A stretch of DNA of 36,210 bases, from NCBI GenBank assembly GCA_002342415.1, contig DDPY01000038.1:79277-115486 (forward strand), given 5' to 3'. The notes under the pieces are model-generated. The model saw only the letters and a program-made list of their open reading frames with translations, was not told the origin of the DNA and searched no databases. Made by a program: the position numbers and the translations under genes. Source of the stretch: Prevotella sp. UBA2456 (GTDB lineage: Bacteria; Bacteroidota; Bacteroidia; Bacteroidales; Bacteroidaceae). The stretch's first letter is position 1. The number at the start of each line of letters is the position of its first letter. Of the stretch, positions 1 to 8,579 are shown one piece after another.

Positions 1-2
1 AC

Positions 3-221
3 TCAATCGAGCGCGGTCAGTCCGAGCCGGGCGGACTCCCAGTCCGAGCAAGGCGGACTGAAAACGAGCCTACAGACAGCCTCGACTACTATATCGCCCA
101 AATGGAGGCCGAACTGGCGGGTGTCCGCGACAGCTGCTACCTGGCACAGGTGGAGCGCATGGTGCTGGCAGACGAAGCGCTGAGCCAGCTGATGAACGAA
201 ATGACAAACCCAAAACAATAG
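3..221 (+). CDS. C-terminal end of an unidentified protein (5' truncated)
   Basis: An open frame runs from the window edge to TAG at 219-221 and gives about 72 residues. The last 45 or so (from DSLDYYIAQMEAEL onwards) look like a genuine helical, acidic protein end. The preceding stretch, rich in Gly, Arg and Pro, is encoded by a DNA repeat at 19-59. The stop lies only 6 nt before the start of the thioredoxin-fold gene at 228, so the two are probably co-transcribed. The family cannot be recognised from this fragment. The opposite-strand frame over the same bases looks like a shadow because it reads through the repeat with no recognisable protein features. Confidence 0.6.
   Translation, partial: SIERGQSEPGGLPVRARRTENEPTDSLDYYIAQMEAELAGVRDSCYLAQVERMVLADEALSQLMNEMTNPKQ
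19..59. repeat. Two direct copies of a 19-bp hairpin repeat, 22 bp apart, inside a coding region
   Basis: Copies lie at 19-37 and 41-59, each AGTCCGAGC-(4 nt)-GCGGACT, with AGTCCG and CGGACT as inverted arms. They differ at only a few central bases. The spacing of 22 bp is not a multiple of three, so the reading frame crosses the two copies in different phases and the encoded residues differ (QSEPGGL, then VRARRTE). Confidence 0.75.
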
Positions 222-227
222 TGCCGT

Positions 228-2225
228 ATGAAAAGACGTATCTATACCACAGTGTTGTTAATAGCAGTCGTGCTGACCGTCCAGGCCCAGACGCAGCGAG
301 GCATCGATGCCCTTGAGCAGGCTGTCAGGACCTTCCTCGCATCAGCCGATGTGAAGAGCAAGGACACCCACTGGAGTCACAGTCAGGAACAGTGGTGCTT
401 CAAATATGTTTGTGCGGGCGACACGATGGCGATGCCTGCATCGCTGGCAGCCCTGCACGATGCCTTCACCCAGAACGTGCGCTATGCCACAGCCAGCTAC
501 TTCCATAGCCCGGCTGACGGGCCGATGCCGTTCTCCATCCTGCGCTTCGTGCGCAACGACTCGTTCTTCAGCCACATCACGGGAACCGCCCGCATCAAGG
601 ACAACCACCACTTCTTCCTCGTCAACTTTCAGGACGCGAACGGGCTGAACAGCTACCATCTGAGCTGGTGTACCACCACTTTTCGCGACCGCAACGGACG
701 GCCCTTCACCACCATCGACGGCTACATCTGCCACTACTTCGGGGGTGTCTGGCGCATGGACAAGTTTGAACAGAATGACCCGTGGCAGATGAGCGCCCAA
801 CACATGAACCGCCCCATCAGCAGCGACGACCTGTCGAAGTATGAGACGCTGACTGCCCAGCTGAGATACCTCGCCGACACCTACCAGACGCAGAAAGCCA
901 AAGGCAACGAGAAGGGCTGCGATGCTACCGTCTACATGCTGAAGAAGGTGTGCGACGGCTTCGATGGCCAGCTGACCCAGCAGCAGTTCGGCGATCTCGT
1001 CCAGCTGATGAGCGACATGAGAGAAGACAAAGGCAGCGAGCAGCGCAGCCGGATAACAGGTCACGCCACTAACTCACTATGGAAAAAGGTGGTTGTCGAT
1101 AATCTGATAGGTAAAATACGCTCGTGGGCTTCGAACGACGTACTCTTCATGCTGCCCGACCAACGCCGGGTGATGGACGAGCGGTATGACTATGGCTCCG
1201 GGAAGCAGAAGGAGGTGAAGGTCACGCTGACGGGACATACCGACAGGCGGAGCCAACTGGTGAGCGTACAGCAGAAGCACCCGGATATGAAGCCCTACGC
1301 CGTTGCTGTCGACAGTGGACGCTTCGTATTCTCCATGAGGATGGCTGAGCACCAGCTGATAGAGGTATCCGATGACCAGGGCCACAGCATCGTGCTCTTC
1401 ACCGACTCCGTGCCTGTGGAGATAGACCTCGCTCTGATGACCCTCAGCGGCTCGCAGCTTAACAACCGCTTTGCCGACTGTCAGCGCCGACTGCGCGCCC
1501 TGCTGCCTGAGCGACATCTGTATATGCACCTGATGGACGACCTCGATGACACGGTGGTTGACGAAGCAGGCTATCAGCAGTTGGTGGCCGATGCCCACCA
1601 GTTGCAGATGGACATCATCCGAGAAAACCAAGACAACCTGATACCCGTCTGGTATCTGGCAGAAAACTACACCACGATGTCGCACCGGGAGCTGTACCCC
1701 TGGATGCAGCCCGGCCTGCCCTATGCCGACCATGTGGCCCTGCAGCCCGCACGAGCCTACTACGAGGGACTCAGGCAGCGACTGCCGGGCAAGCTGTTTG
1801 CGGATGCCGCCTGCATCGACACCGCGGGAGTGAGCCATCGCCTGAGCGAATACATCGGGCACGGCGACTATGTGGTGCTCTACTTCTGGTCGTCCTTTAA
1901 CCACATCACACGCAACGGCACCAAGGTCATGAAACAACTCCATAAGCAGTATGCCGGCAAGAACCTGCGGGCCATCGGACTCTCCATCGACACCAATAAA
2001 GATGTCTGGCAACAATACATCAGGAGCCGCAAGCTGACCTTCGACCACCTATCGCCCCCCGAGGGCGATTCCCATGCCAACCTGTGGGACCAGGAACTGC
2101 TCAAGGCCTACGGCATCCACTCGCTGCCTGAGACCATCATCTTCGGACCCGACGGGCGCATCGTCTGCACAGGCCTGACGGGCGACGAACTGCTGCAGAA
2201 AATAGCAAGCCTGCCTGTCAAGTAG
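228..2225 (+). CDS. Secreted protein with a C-terminal thioredoxin-like domain lacking the CxxC motif
   Basis: This 665-residue protein starts with a signal peptide (MKRRIYTTVLLIAVVLTVQAQ), so it should act in the periplasm. Residues 30-530 are not recognised; they hold a Cys-poor region with several His/Trp/Tyr clusters. Residues from about 545 to 665 have the TlpA/AhpC-TSA thioredoxin fold: VVLYFWSS, then GLSID, then SLPET with the likely cis-Pro, then the strand IIFGPDG. Where TlpA-type enzymes have W-C-x-x-C this protein has F-N-H-I-T (NHIT at 558-561), so it should not do thiol-disulfide exchange. It lies 6 nt after the preceding gene and 28 nt before the outer-membrane barrel gene. Such TlpA-like proteins are often found beside TonB-linked receptors in Bacteroidetes. 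A binding or chaperone role is inference. Confidence 0.8.
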   Translation: MKRRIYTTVLLIAVVLTVQAQTQRGIDALEQAVRTFLASADVKSKDTHWSHSQEQWCFKYVCAGDTMAMPASLAALHDAFTQNVRYATASYFHSPADGPMPFSILRFVRNDSFFSHITGTARIKDNHHFFLVNFQDANGLNSYHLSWCTTTFRDRNGRPFTTIDGYICHYFGGVWRMDKFEQNDPWQMSAQHMNRPISSDDLSKYETLTAQLRYLADTYQTQKAKGNEKGCDATVYMLKKVCDGFDGQLTQQQFGDLVQLMSDMREDKGSEQRSRITGHATNSLWKKVVVDNLIGKIRSWASNDVLFMLPDQRRVMDERYDYGSGKQKEVKVTLTGHTDRRSQLVSVQQKHPDMKPYAVAVDSGRFVFSMRMAEHQLIEVSDDQGHSIVLFTDSVPVEIDLALMTLSGSQLNNRFADCQRRLRALLPERHLYMHLMDDLDDTVVDEAGYQQLVADAHQLQMDIIRENQDNLIPVWYLAENYTTMSHRELYPWMQPGLPYADHVALQPARAYYEGLRQRLPGKLFADAACIDTAGVSHRLSEYIGHGDYVVLYFWSSFNHITRNGTKVMKQLHKQYAGKNLRAIGLSIDTNKDVWQQYIRSRKLTFDHLSPPEGDSHANLWDQELLKAYGIHSLPETIIFGPDGRIVCTGLTGDELLQKIASLPVK

Positions 2226-2253
2226 ACAAAACAACTATCTTAATAACAACCCT

Positions 2254-5103
2254 ATGAAGAAAAGTATTCTGATACTCTTCTTAGCCCTTGGTGTGTCTGC
2301 ACTTGGGGCACAAGGAGCCAAGACGGACGCTGTTCCGGCAAAGAAAGAGCGCAACGTATGGCTGCACGGCCGCGTATGCGACGCATTCACCAAAGCCCCC
2401 ATCCCGAAGGACGGGCGAGCCTCACTGCTACGGGCAGACTCTACCGTCGTGCAGGACACCATCCGGCTGATGGAACGCAACAGCTACATGACGGGCAGTC
2501 GCCGTATGGTCAGCATGGAGTACGGCCTTATCCTCCACGAGCCAGGCCGGTATATCATCAAGGTGGAACATCCCAACTACGAGACCGCTTATGTGCCCTA
2601 CGTGGTGAAGCGCATCGGGCGGCGCGTGCGAGAAATCGAGGGACCGCCCGTCTACATGAAGAAAGCCGCCCGTGCCCACCACCATGAGGGCGGCGAACTG
2701 GACGAGGTGGTGGTCAAGGCCACGAAGGTCAAAATGGTGTGGCGCGGCGACACCTTAGTATATAATGCCGATGCCTTCAACGTGCCGGAAGGCTCCATGC
2801 TCGACGAACTCATCAAGCAGTTGCCAGGTGTGGAACTGACGGAGGAAGGCGAGATATTCGTCAACGGCAAGAAGGTGGACAACCTGACCCTGAACGGAGC
2901 CGACTTCTTCAAGGGCAAGAACAAGGTAATGCTCGACAACCTGCCGTACTACACCGTCAAGAACGTGGAGGTGTATAAGAAGCAGACCGACTGGCAGAAG
3001 TTTGTCGGCAACAACGACGAAGACAAGAAGGAATATACGATGGACGTGGTGCTGAAGCGGGAATACAGCATCGGGGGTACAGCCAATCTGGAGGCGGGAG
3101 CCGGAACTGACGAGCGCTACCGGCTGAAGGGCTTTGGACTGCGCTTCACCGACCATACGCGGGCGGTGCTTTTCGGCGGAGCAAACAATGTGAACGAGAG
3201 CATCGACTTCAATGACGAGGGCAAGGACAAGGGCAAGACCAACCAGGCAGGCAACCGCCACTTCAAGCAGGCGGGCGGCATGTTCATGGTCAACAGCATG
3301 GAGGGCCGCCTGCAGAACAATACGGAGGTGCGTGCCGAGTGGAAGAACGACCGCGCCGAGACGCGCAACAATGGCGAGACCTACCTGAACAGCGGCTCCA
3401 CCTTCTCGAAGTCGGAGGGTACTCGCCGCGACATGCCTGCCAGCTTCAGTCTGAGAAACCAGTTGCGACTGCGCACGAAGGTCTACTTCAACTCATGGCT
3501 CAACCTGGATTATGAGCGGCAGAAGTCGGAGAGTGAGAACTGGTCGCTGACAGCCGCCGACCAGATGTTTGCCGACAGCATCAACAGCGTGCGCAGCCGC
3601 TCATGGAACAGACAGGGCCGCCTGCGGGGCAATTTGCACAATAACCTAACATTCAAACTGCCGTCGGGCGACAACATCGACTTCTCCTTGTCTGGTAACT
3701 ACCAGCGTGCGTTCAGCCCCGAGAGTGAGAACTGGCGCCACTACACCTATTATAAATTAGGCACCACCGACTATCAGCACCGCCGCACTGAGTCGCCGTC
3801 GGACAACTACTCAGTGAACGCCCGCATCAGTTACAACCTGCACCTGATGGAAAACTTCACCCTGTCGCCCTACTACGGCATCAGCCCCTCACGCCGCAAC
3901 AACGACGACCTGGAATATCTGGCCACCAGCGAGACGCTGCCCCTGCTGCCCGACCTCGACAACACCCGCTACCAGACCACGCAGGGCTTTAAGCACAACA
4001 CGGGAATGGACATCAGCTACTACACTATTGGAAAGAAAAACGGCTGGGTCTTTAATGCCCACTTCAACCTGCCCGTCTCGTTCGACCGCCAGCGCATGAG
4101 TTATGATAGCGAGCCCTTCCAGACCAGCCTCACCCGCCATTATACGACATTCCAGCCCTTCGTCTACTTCTTTCTGGACAACCGCAAGACCAAGGGACGC
4201 AGCAAGAGCTTCAATGCCCGATATAATATGTCACAGATGACGCCGTTCATCCACAACCTCATCACGTTTCCCAACACCACCAATCCGCTGTACGTCCGAC
4301 TGGGCAATCCCGACCTAAAGATGGAGACGCAACACATATTCTTTACCGAATACACCGCCCGCATCGACTCCATCGACCAGCAGTTCCGCATACAACTGGA
4401 GGCCAAGGCCAAGCGCAACGCCTGGGCGCGGGGTTACACCTACGCCCCCGTGACGGGCATTCGTACTTACCGGGCCGAGAACATCACGTCGGGCAACTGG
4501 AAACTGTCGTCCACACTAAGCCACCGCCGCGCTTTGGGCAGTAAGAAACTGTTCCACATAGAGAACGAACTGCGCCTGTCCTTGGAAAAGAGCACAGACC
4601 TGGCCGCCGTCAGCGGCAACACCTCCACTGAGCTGAGCCGCGTCACTACCACCTACACCCGATGGAAACCCCGCCTGCGCTACCAAAAGGGCAACCTCAG
4701 CTGCACCCTGCGCGGCGAGCTGTCATGGCAGCACCTGCACCGCTCCCTTGCTGTCAACGGTCTACCCGTCGACATCTGGAACTTCTCCTACGGCCTCTAT
4801 GCCCAATACAAGCTGCCGCTGAACTTCACCATCGACAGCGACCTTGACCTGTACCACCGCCGAGGCTACACTGACGCGGAGATGAACGATAACCGTGTCT
4901 ACTGGAACGCCTCGCTCACCAAGTCGCTGATGAAAGGCCGATGGGTGCTGAAGCTGCGCGCCTACGACCTGTTAGGGCAGGTGAGCAACCTGCGCTATAG
5001 CATCAACGCACAGGGCCGCACCGAGACATGGACCAACTCGATGCGCCGTTACGTGCTGTTCTCCGTCAGCTATCGCTTCTCACAGAAGCCCAAGAAAAGA
5101 TAA
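2254..5103 (+). CDS. TonB-dependent receptor-like outer-membrane beta-barrel protein
   Basis: The 949-residue product has a signal peptide (MKKSILILFLALGVSALGAQ). A carboxypeptidase-regulatory-like beta-sandwich follows at about 33-135 (LHGRVCDAFTKAPIP). A plug-like region at about 150-255 contains VVVKATKVKMVWRGDTLVYN, LIKQLPGV and FVNGKKVDNLTLNG. A long barrel rich in aromatic beta-strands runs to the end (YVLFSVSYRF). The layout matches the Bacteroidetes outer-membrane beta-barrel family related to TonB receptors (PF14905 type) rather than classical SusC: there is no SusD partner and the length is shorter. No TonB box is obvious. It is probably a surface channel or receptor co-transcribed with the thioredoxin-like gene upstream. 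The substrate is unknown. Its stop is only 3 nt from the stop of the convergent GH43 gene. Confidence 0.85.
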   Translation: MKKSILILFLALGVSALGAQGAKTDAVPAKKERNVWLHGRVCDAFTKAPIPKDGRASLLRADSTVVQDTIRLMERNSYMTGSRRMVSMEYGLILHEPGRYIIKVEHPNYETAYVPYVVKRIGRRVREIEGPPVYMKKAARAHHHEGGELDEVVVKATKVKMVWRGDTLVYNADAFNVPEGSMLDELIKQLPGVELTEEGEIFVNGKKVDNLTLNGADFFKGKNKVMLDNLPYYTVKNVEVYKKQTDWQKFVGNNDEDKKEYTMDVVLKREYSIGGTANLEAGAGTDERYRLKGFGLRFTDHTRAVLFGGANNVNESIDFNDEGKDKGKTNQAGNRHFKQAGGMFMVNSMEGRLQNNTEVRAEWKNDRAETRNNGETYLNSGSTFSKSEGTRRDMPASFSLRNQLRLRTKVYFNSWLNLDYERQKSESENWSLTAADQMFADSINSVRSRSWNRQGRLRGNLHNNLTFKLPSGDNIDFSLSGNYQRAFSPESENWRHYTYYKLGTTDYQHRRTESPSDNYSVNARISYNLHLMENFTLSPYYGISPSRRNNDDLEYLATSETLPLLPDLDNTRYQTTQGFKHNTGMDISYYTIGKKNGWVFNAHFNLPVSFDRQRMSYDSEPFQTSLTRHYTTFQPFVYFFLDNRKTKGRSKSFNARYNMSQMTPFIHNLITFPNTTNPLYVRLGNPDLKMETQHIFFTEYTARIDSIDQQFRIQLEAKAKRNAWARGYTYAPVTGIRTYRAENITSGNWKLSSTLSHRRALGSKKLFHIENELRLSLEKSTDLAAVSGNTSTELSRVTTTYTRWKPRLRYQKGNLSCTLRGELSWQHLHRSLAVNGLPVDIWNFSYGLYAQYKLPLNFTIDSDLDLYHRRGYTDAEMNDNRVYWNASLTKSLMKGRWVLKLRAYDLLGQVSNLRYSINAQGRTETWTNSMRRYVLFSVSYRFSQKPKKR

Positions 5104-5106
5104 GGA

Positions 5107-6654
5107 TTATCGCAGAATGTCATACTGGAAGCGGTCGAACCGGACGGTCTGGCCGCTTCCTTTGGTATGGTAGGCATAGAGCCCCACACGGATGCCTTTC
5201 CAGTAGCCTTCCTGCATGGCAAATGCCTCGCCGGCAGCATCGAAATGCTTACCGTCCACACTATAGCTCAACTGATGCCGGTTGCGGCGGCTGTCTATCG
5301 TGACTCGCAGCCATAGCTTCTTGGCCTTGCAGGGTCTTACCAGTGTAAACCGTCCGCCCACTTCCGTATAGACACCCTCGGCAGAGAGTCCGATAGCCCG
5401 AAACTGCTTACCCGTAAATGCCAGACCACAGCGCAGGCCGTCCTTCGGCTGGGCTTCGAGCAACAGCGTAGCCTCGCCCTCATAACCCATCACTTTCTGG
5501 GTGAGCAGCTGGCGGCAGGCTTTCAGCGAGTCTGCCTGCAGGGTGTGGAAGGTCAGACTACCTTTGGTTTCCGTCAGACTCCAATGGTCATCTACTGGAT
5601 TGTGGCACCATTGCCACTGCAACCCTAACTGGACTGCATCGAAGTCATCGGAGGTGGCAGGCAGCGAGGGCTTGGCAACAGGATTGTTTGCCACACTCAG
5701 CCCGTTAGGTTGGGGAGAGGGTTTCGTCCACACGCGGACAGGCTCGCCCACCCCATTGCCATCGATGTCGACACCCATCAGCGGCCAGTCGTCCTTCCAG
5801 CGGGCAGGCTGCAGATGGAGCACACGACCATTGGGCGTGGTAGACTGGAAGTGGAAGAACCACCATTGTCCGTCCGGGGTATCTACCAAGGCGCCCTGAT
5901 GAGGGCCGTTGATGTCTGTCGAACCCTTCTCGAGCACGATCTTCCGTTCGTAGGGTCCATAGATATTGCGCGAGCGGAGCACGGTCTGCCACCCTCGGCT
6001 CACACCGCCCTCGGGGATGATGAGATAGTAATAGCCATTGCGCTTGAGGAACTTCGTTCCCTCCGCTACAGGCCCCTGATATACCGTCACTCCCTCGTCT
6101 AACAGTTGCCGACCGTCGGCACTCATCTTATGCACAATGATGGGGCCCGCCCGATGGCGCGACCGCCCTAAATAGGCTTGTCCGTCATCATCCCAGAAAG
6201 GGCACGGGTCTTCCCACTTCTCTATCTGTTTCACCTGATAGAGCGGTTCCCACGGCCCTGCCGGATGAGTGGCGGTGGTCATCAGCAAGCCTTCATCAGG
6301 TGTGCAGACATAAATCCAGAAGCGGCCGTCGTGATAGCGGATAGCGGGTGCCCAGGCACCACCGGCATAGTGGGTATTGGCATCCCAGCCGGGGAAATCC
6401 ATACAGCGGTACACCTGACTCAACAGGTGCCAGTTCACGAGGTCGTCGGACTCCAACACCTGCATGCCCAACCAATGGAAGTCGCTGCACACCATGTAGT
6501 ACTTCTCTCCCACACGGATGACATCGGGGTCGGAGTAGTCGGCATTCAACACAGGGTTCTTGTAGGTGCCGTTTCCCTGGTCACCCCAGTCGAGTGTCTG
6601 GGCAGAAAGGGCACAGCCTACTGAGAGCAGTAACAGGATGATGGTCTGTCGCAT
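5107..6654 (-). CDS. Secreted glycoside hydrolase family 43 enzyme (beta-xylosidase / alpha-arabinofuranosidase type)
   Basis: The 515-residue protein has a signal peptide (MRQTIILLLLSVGCALSAQ) and a five-bladed GH43 propeller at about 30-310. The family's catalytic triad is visible: general base Asp42 in YSDPDVI, the pKa-modulating Asp149 in WEDPCPFW, and general acid Glu198 in VAEGTKFLKRNGYYYL. A C-terminal concanavalin-like beta-sandwich (about 330-515, with LRCGLAFTG and LWLRVTIDS) is typical of the xylosidase/arabinosidase subfamilies. It would release xylose or arabinose from plant hemicellulose or pectin side chains in the periplasm or at the surface. Exact specificity cannot be read from sequence. 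It is the last gene of the minus-strand run, 5 nt after the NigD-like gene. Confidence 0.9.
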   Translation of the reverse strand: MRQTIILLLLSVGCALSAQTLDWGDQGNGTYKNPVLNADYSDPDVIRVGEKYYMVCSDFHWLGMQVLESDDLVNWHLLSQVYRCMDFPGWDANTHYAGGAWAPAIRYHDGRFWIYVCTPDEGLLMTTATHPAGPWEPLYQVKQIEKWEDPCPFWDDDGQAYLGRSRHRAGPIIVHKMSADGRQLLDEGVTVYQGPVAEGTKFLKRNGYYYLIIPEGGVSRGWQTVLRSRNIYGPYERKIVLEKGSTDINGPHQGALVDTPDGQWWFFHFQSTTPNGRVLHLQPARWKDDWPLMGVDIDGNGVGEPVRVWTKPSPQPNGLSVANNPVAKPSLPATSDDFDAVQLGLQWQWCHNPVDDHWSLTETKGSLTFHTLQADSLKACRQLLTQKVMGYEGEATLLLEAQPKDGLRCGLAFTGKQFRAIGLSAEGVYTEVGGRFTLVRPCKAKKLWLRVTIDSRRNRHQLSYSVDGKHFDAAGEAFAMQEGYWKGIRVGLYAYHTKGSGQTVRFDRFQYDILR

Positions 6655-6659
6655 AGCAG

Positions 6660-7313
6660 TTATCGGGTAATAAAGGTTCGGTCTATCAGTCCCTCATGGG
6701 TCTGCATGCTGAAGTGGATGGTATCGGGACACTGCTGGGGCAGCAGGATACTGACATAGCGGCGGTTGGTATAGTATTCCGGGATGCCGTTCTGGCTGTG
6801 CAACAGCCGGTAGTATGCCGCACTGCGCCCATTATCATAGGTATAGACCGTGTCCTGTGCCAGCCCGATGCTGTGGGGCAGTTCCTCGTCGTCTATGCGT
6901 CCCGTCTTCATCAGCAGTCCCAGATTAAGATACTTCCCGTTCTTCGACAGCCAGCCGCTCTCATAGCCGATGGGGTCCTGCATTTCATCCTTGAAGCGCC
7001 AGTGCTCTATCGGGTGGAGCGTGACCACTGCGCCTGCAGCCATCGCTTCAGCCGTAGCATCGCCTACCTTATTAAAATAGAGAATAGCGCGATAGGTGGT
7101 ATCGGCAGTCTCTATCCACTTAGTCGTTATAGGGGTCTTGAGCAGATAGCTTTCTCCCTCATCCGTCTGGAAACTGACCCCTTGCTTCTCACCATTGACT
7201 GCCAGCTCGCAGAAGTCTGCTTGCATCAGCGAATATTTTCCTTCTCCCTTGTCATAACTGTCGGTAGTACAGGAGAAGAGTGCCATTGTAAGAATCAACC
7301 ATAGATACCTCAT
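6660..7313 (-). CDS. NigD-like lipoprotein
   Basis: This is a 217-residue protein with a lipoprotein signal peptide whose likely lipidated cysteine is Cys15 (LTMALFSCTT). The layout is that of NigD-like proteins of Bacteroidales: a short N-terminal strand pair (YSLMQADFCELAVNG, VSFQTDEGESYLL) followed by a larger beta-domain. NigD was named from a bacteriocin locus, but most family members have no known role. The start overlaps the acyltransferase stop by 4 nt (ATGA at 7310-7313), so translation is probably coupled. It should be an outer-membrane-anchored protein facing the periplasm or surface. The family call rests on pattern only. Confidence 0.65.
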   Translation of the reverse strand: MRYLWLILTMALFSCTTDSYDKGEGKYSLMQADFCELAVNGEKQGVSFQTDEGESYLLKTPITTKWIETADTTYRAILYFNKVGDATAEAMAAGAVVTLHPIEHWRFKDEMQDPIGYESGWLSKNGKYLNLGLLMKTGRIDDEELPHSIGLAQDTVYTYDNGRSAAYYRLLHSQNGIPEYYTNRRYVSILLPQQCPDTIHFSMQTHEGLIDRTFITR

Positions 7314-8500
7314 AGTGTTGCCTCGTAGTTACGTACAGGATTCGCATACATCGTGAGCATCCGCTCACGCAGGTAGGCTTCATCCTTGTTAGGGATTCTG
7401 ATTTTGGCCAGCTGCCCCTTCAGATACTGTTCGAAACGCTCCTCGTCCTGCTGGTTATAGTGGGCCTGGTTATCACGGTTACCCTTCAGCAGGTCGAGTG
7501 CAATATAGTTGCAGGGATAGAGCCGGTAGTGATGATGAATCTCGCGGTCTATACGCTGGCTCAGCTGCGCATAGAACAGGTTGCGGGGCAGGTTCTCCAA
7601 CTCGCCGAGCCAGCTATTGATGGTTGCAGCACAGTGATAGTGTACGCGCCCCTTATAGCCGAAGATGCCTGTCTTCATGTTGTCCAGGTCGTCCTGCTTG
7701 CTCTTCTTGTATTCAGGATTGTCGCGCTTCAGCTGAAACTCCCGTGCCTTCAGATAGTCACAGGGGTCGAACTCATAGCTGATGGTCAGCGGCACGATGT
7801 TCAGTTCGCGAAGACTGGCAGCAGGTGAGCCCCCCTCTGTCGCACCTCCCATAGCCAGCATCTTCAACACCGACTCCTGGGTATGGTCGCTTGAATCCTT
7901 CGCCCTGCCCTCGCGCTGGGCAATCCAGATATTCTCCCGCTTCTGTGTGACCGCATAGTGTATATAGCGGCTCATCAGCTGTGACGACCGCATCATCTCA
8001 TGAGCTGTCAGTCCTCGGCGCACCGTGAAAGCTTTGTTCATGCGCACCAGCCGCTTAATCCAGGGATAGATGAGCAGATTGTCACCAATGCCTATCTCCA
8101 CCGTAGTGGGATAGCCATGCTTGTTGAGCATCACATCAAGGAAGGCCGAGTCGAGCACGATGTCACGATGGTTCGAGAGGAAAGTGTATCGTGGGGTCTC
8201 AATGTCTCCCGTGCGCTCTATGTCTAACTCACCATCGTCGAATGTCAGACCGTCGGTATGCTTACGGACCACATGCCACACGACGGGCTTCATGAAGCGC
8301 AGCTGGAAGTCGAGCGGAGTCTTCACCCCTGTAAAGGCCAGCCTCAGCAGACCGTTCCGGATGCTTTTGGGCAACCAGGGCACAAAGCCCTTCAGCAGTG
8401 CCGAGAACTGACGGTCGTTAATCAGTTCTTCAAAGGCCTGCTTCATCTCTCCAGCCTCATAAGGCCGTATCTCGTCGAATTCCTTGATATCGTATTCCAT
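7310..8500 (-). CDS. Glycerolipid-type acyltransferase (PlsC/PlsB-like)
   Basis: The 396-residue protein has no signal peptide and carries an acyltransferase block: FLSNHRDIVLD at about 108-117, then IGDNLLIYPWIKR, a basic patch FTVRRG, and IWIAQREGRAKD at about 191-202, the motif that binds the phosphate of glycerol-3-phosphate-type acceptors. It probably transfers acyl chains to a lysophospholipid or related acceptor at the inner membrane. The first motif reads H-x5-D (His111, Asp117) rather than the usual H-x4-D. Asp113 lies between them, so the catalytic assignment needs a structural model. The gene follows ddl after a 79-nt gap containing heptamer repeats, and its stop overlaps the NigD-like start. 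Confidence 0.8.
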   Translation of the reverse strand: MEYDIKEFDEIRPYEAGEMKQAFEELINDRQFSALLKGFVPWLPKSIRNGLLRLAFTGVKTPLDFQLRFMKPVVWHVVRKHTDGLTFDDGELDIERTGDIETPRYTFLSNHRDIVLDSAFLDVMLNKHGYPTTVEIGIGDNLLIYPWIKRLVRMNKAFTVRRGLTAHEMMRSSQLMSRYIHYAVTQKRENIWIAQREGRAKDSSDHTQESVLKMLAMGGATEGGSPAASLRELNIVPLTISYEFDPCDYLKAREFQLKRDNPEYKKSKQDDLDNMKTGIFGYKGRVHYHCAATINSWLGELENLPRNLFYAQLSQRIDREIHHHYRLYPCNYIALDLLKGNRDNQAHYNQQDEERFEQYLKGQLAKIRIPNKDEAYLRERMLTMYANPVRNYEATL

Positions 8501-8513
8501 AGCAGCAGCAATC

Positions 8514-8576
8514 TCTCAACTTTCAACTCTCAACTGTCAACTCTCAACTGTCAACTCTCAACTGTCAACTCTCAAC
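8514..8576. repeat. Nine tandem heptamers between ddl and the acyltransferase gene
   Basis: Read on the plus strand, nine contiguous 7-bp units alternate TCTCAAC and TGTCAAC, with one TTTCAAC. On the transcribed strand they are GTTGAGA and GTTGACA. The array starts 3 nt after the ddl stop codon and ends 13 nt before the acyltransferase start. The same heptamer family follows the ruvB stop at 31240-31281, in the same orientation relative to transcription. Confidence 0.95.
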
Positions 8577-8579
8577 TAC

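Noticed and set aside
342..1064. Long minus-strand open frame opposite the thioredoxin-fold gene
   Set aside because: Runs antisense to a gene with a signal peptide and a clear domain; its sequence is the low-complexity Val/His/Ala type produced by reading GC-rich coding DNA in reverse.
5107..6654. Possible pectin-locus member
   Set aside because: GH43 is in a different operon 14 kb away from the esterases and follows the acyltransferase and NigD-like genes, so linkage to the pectin locus is not supported.
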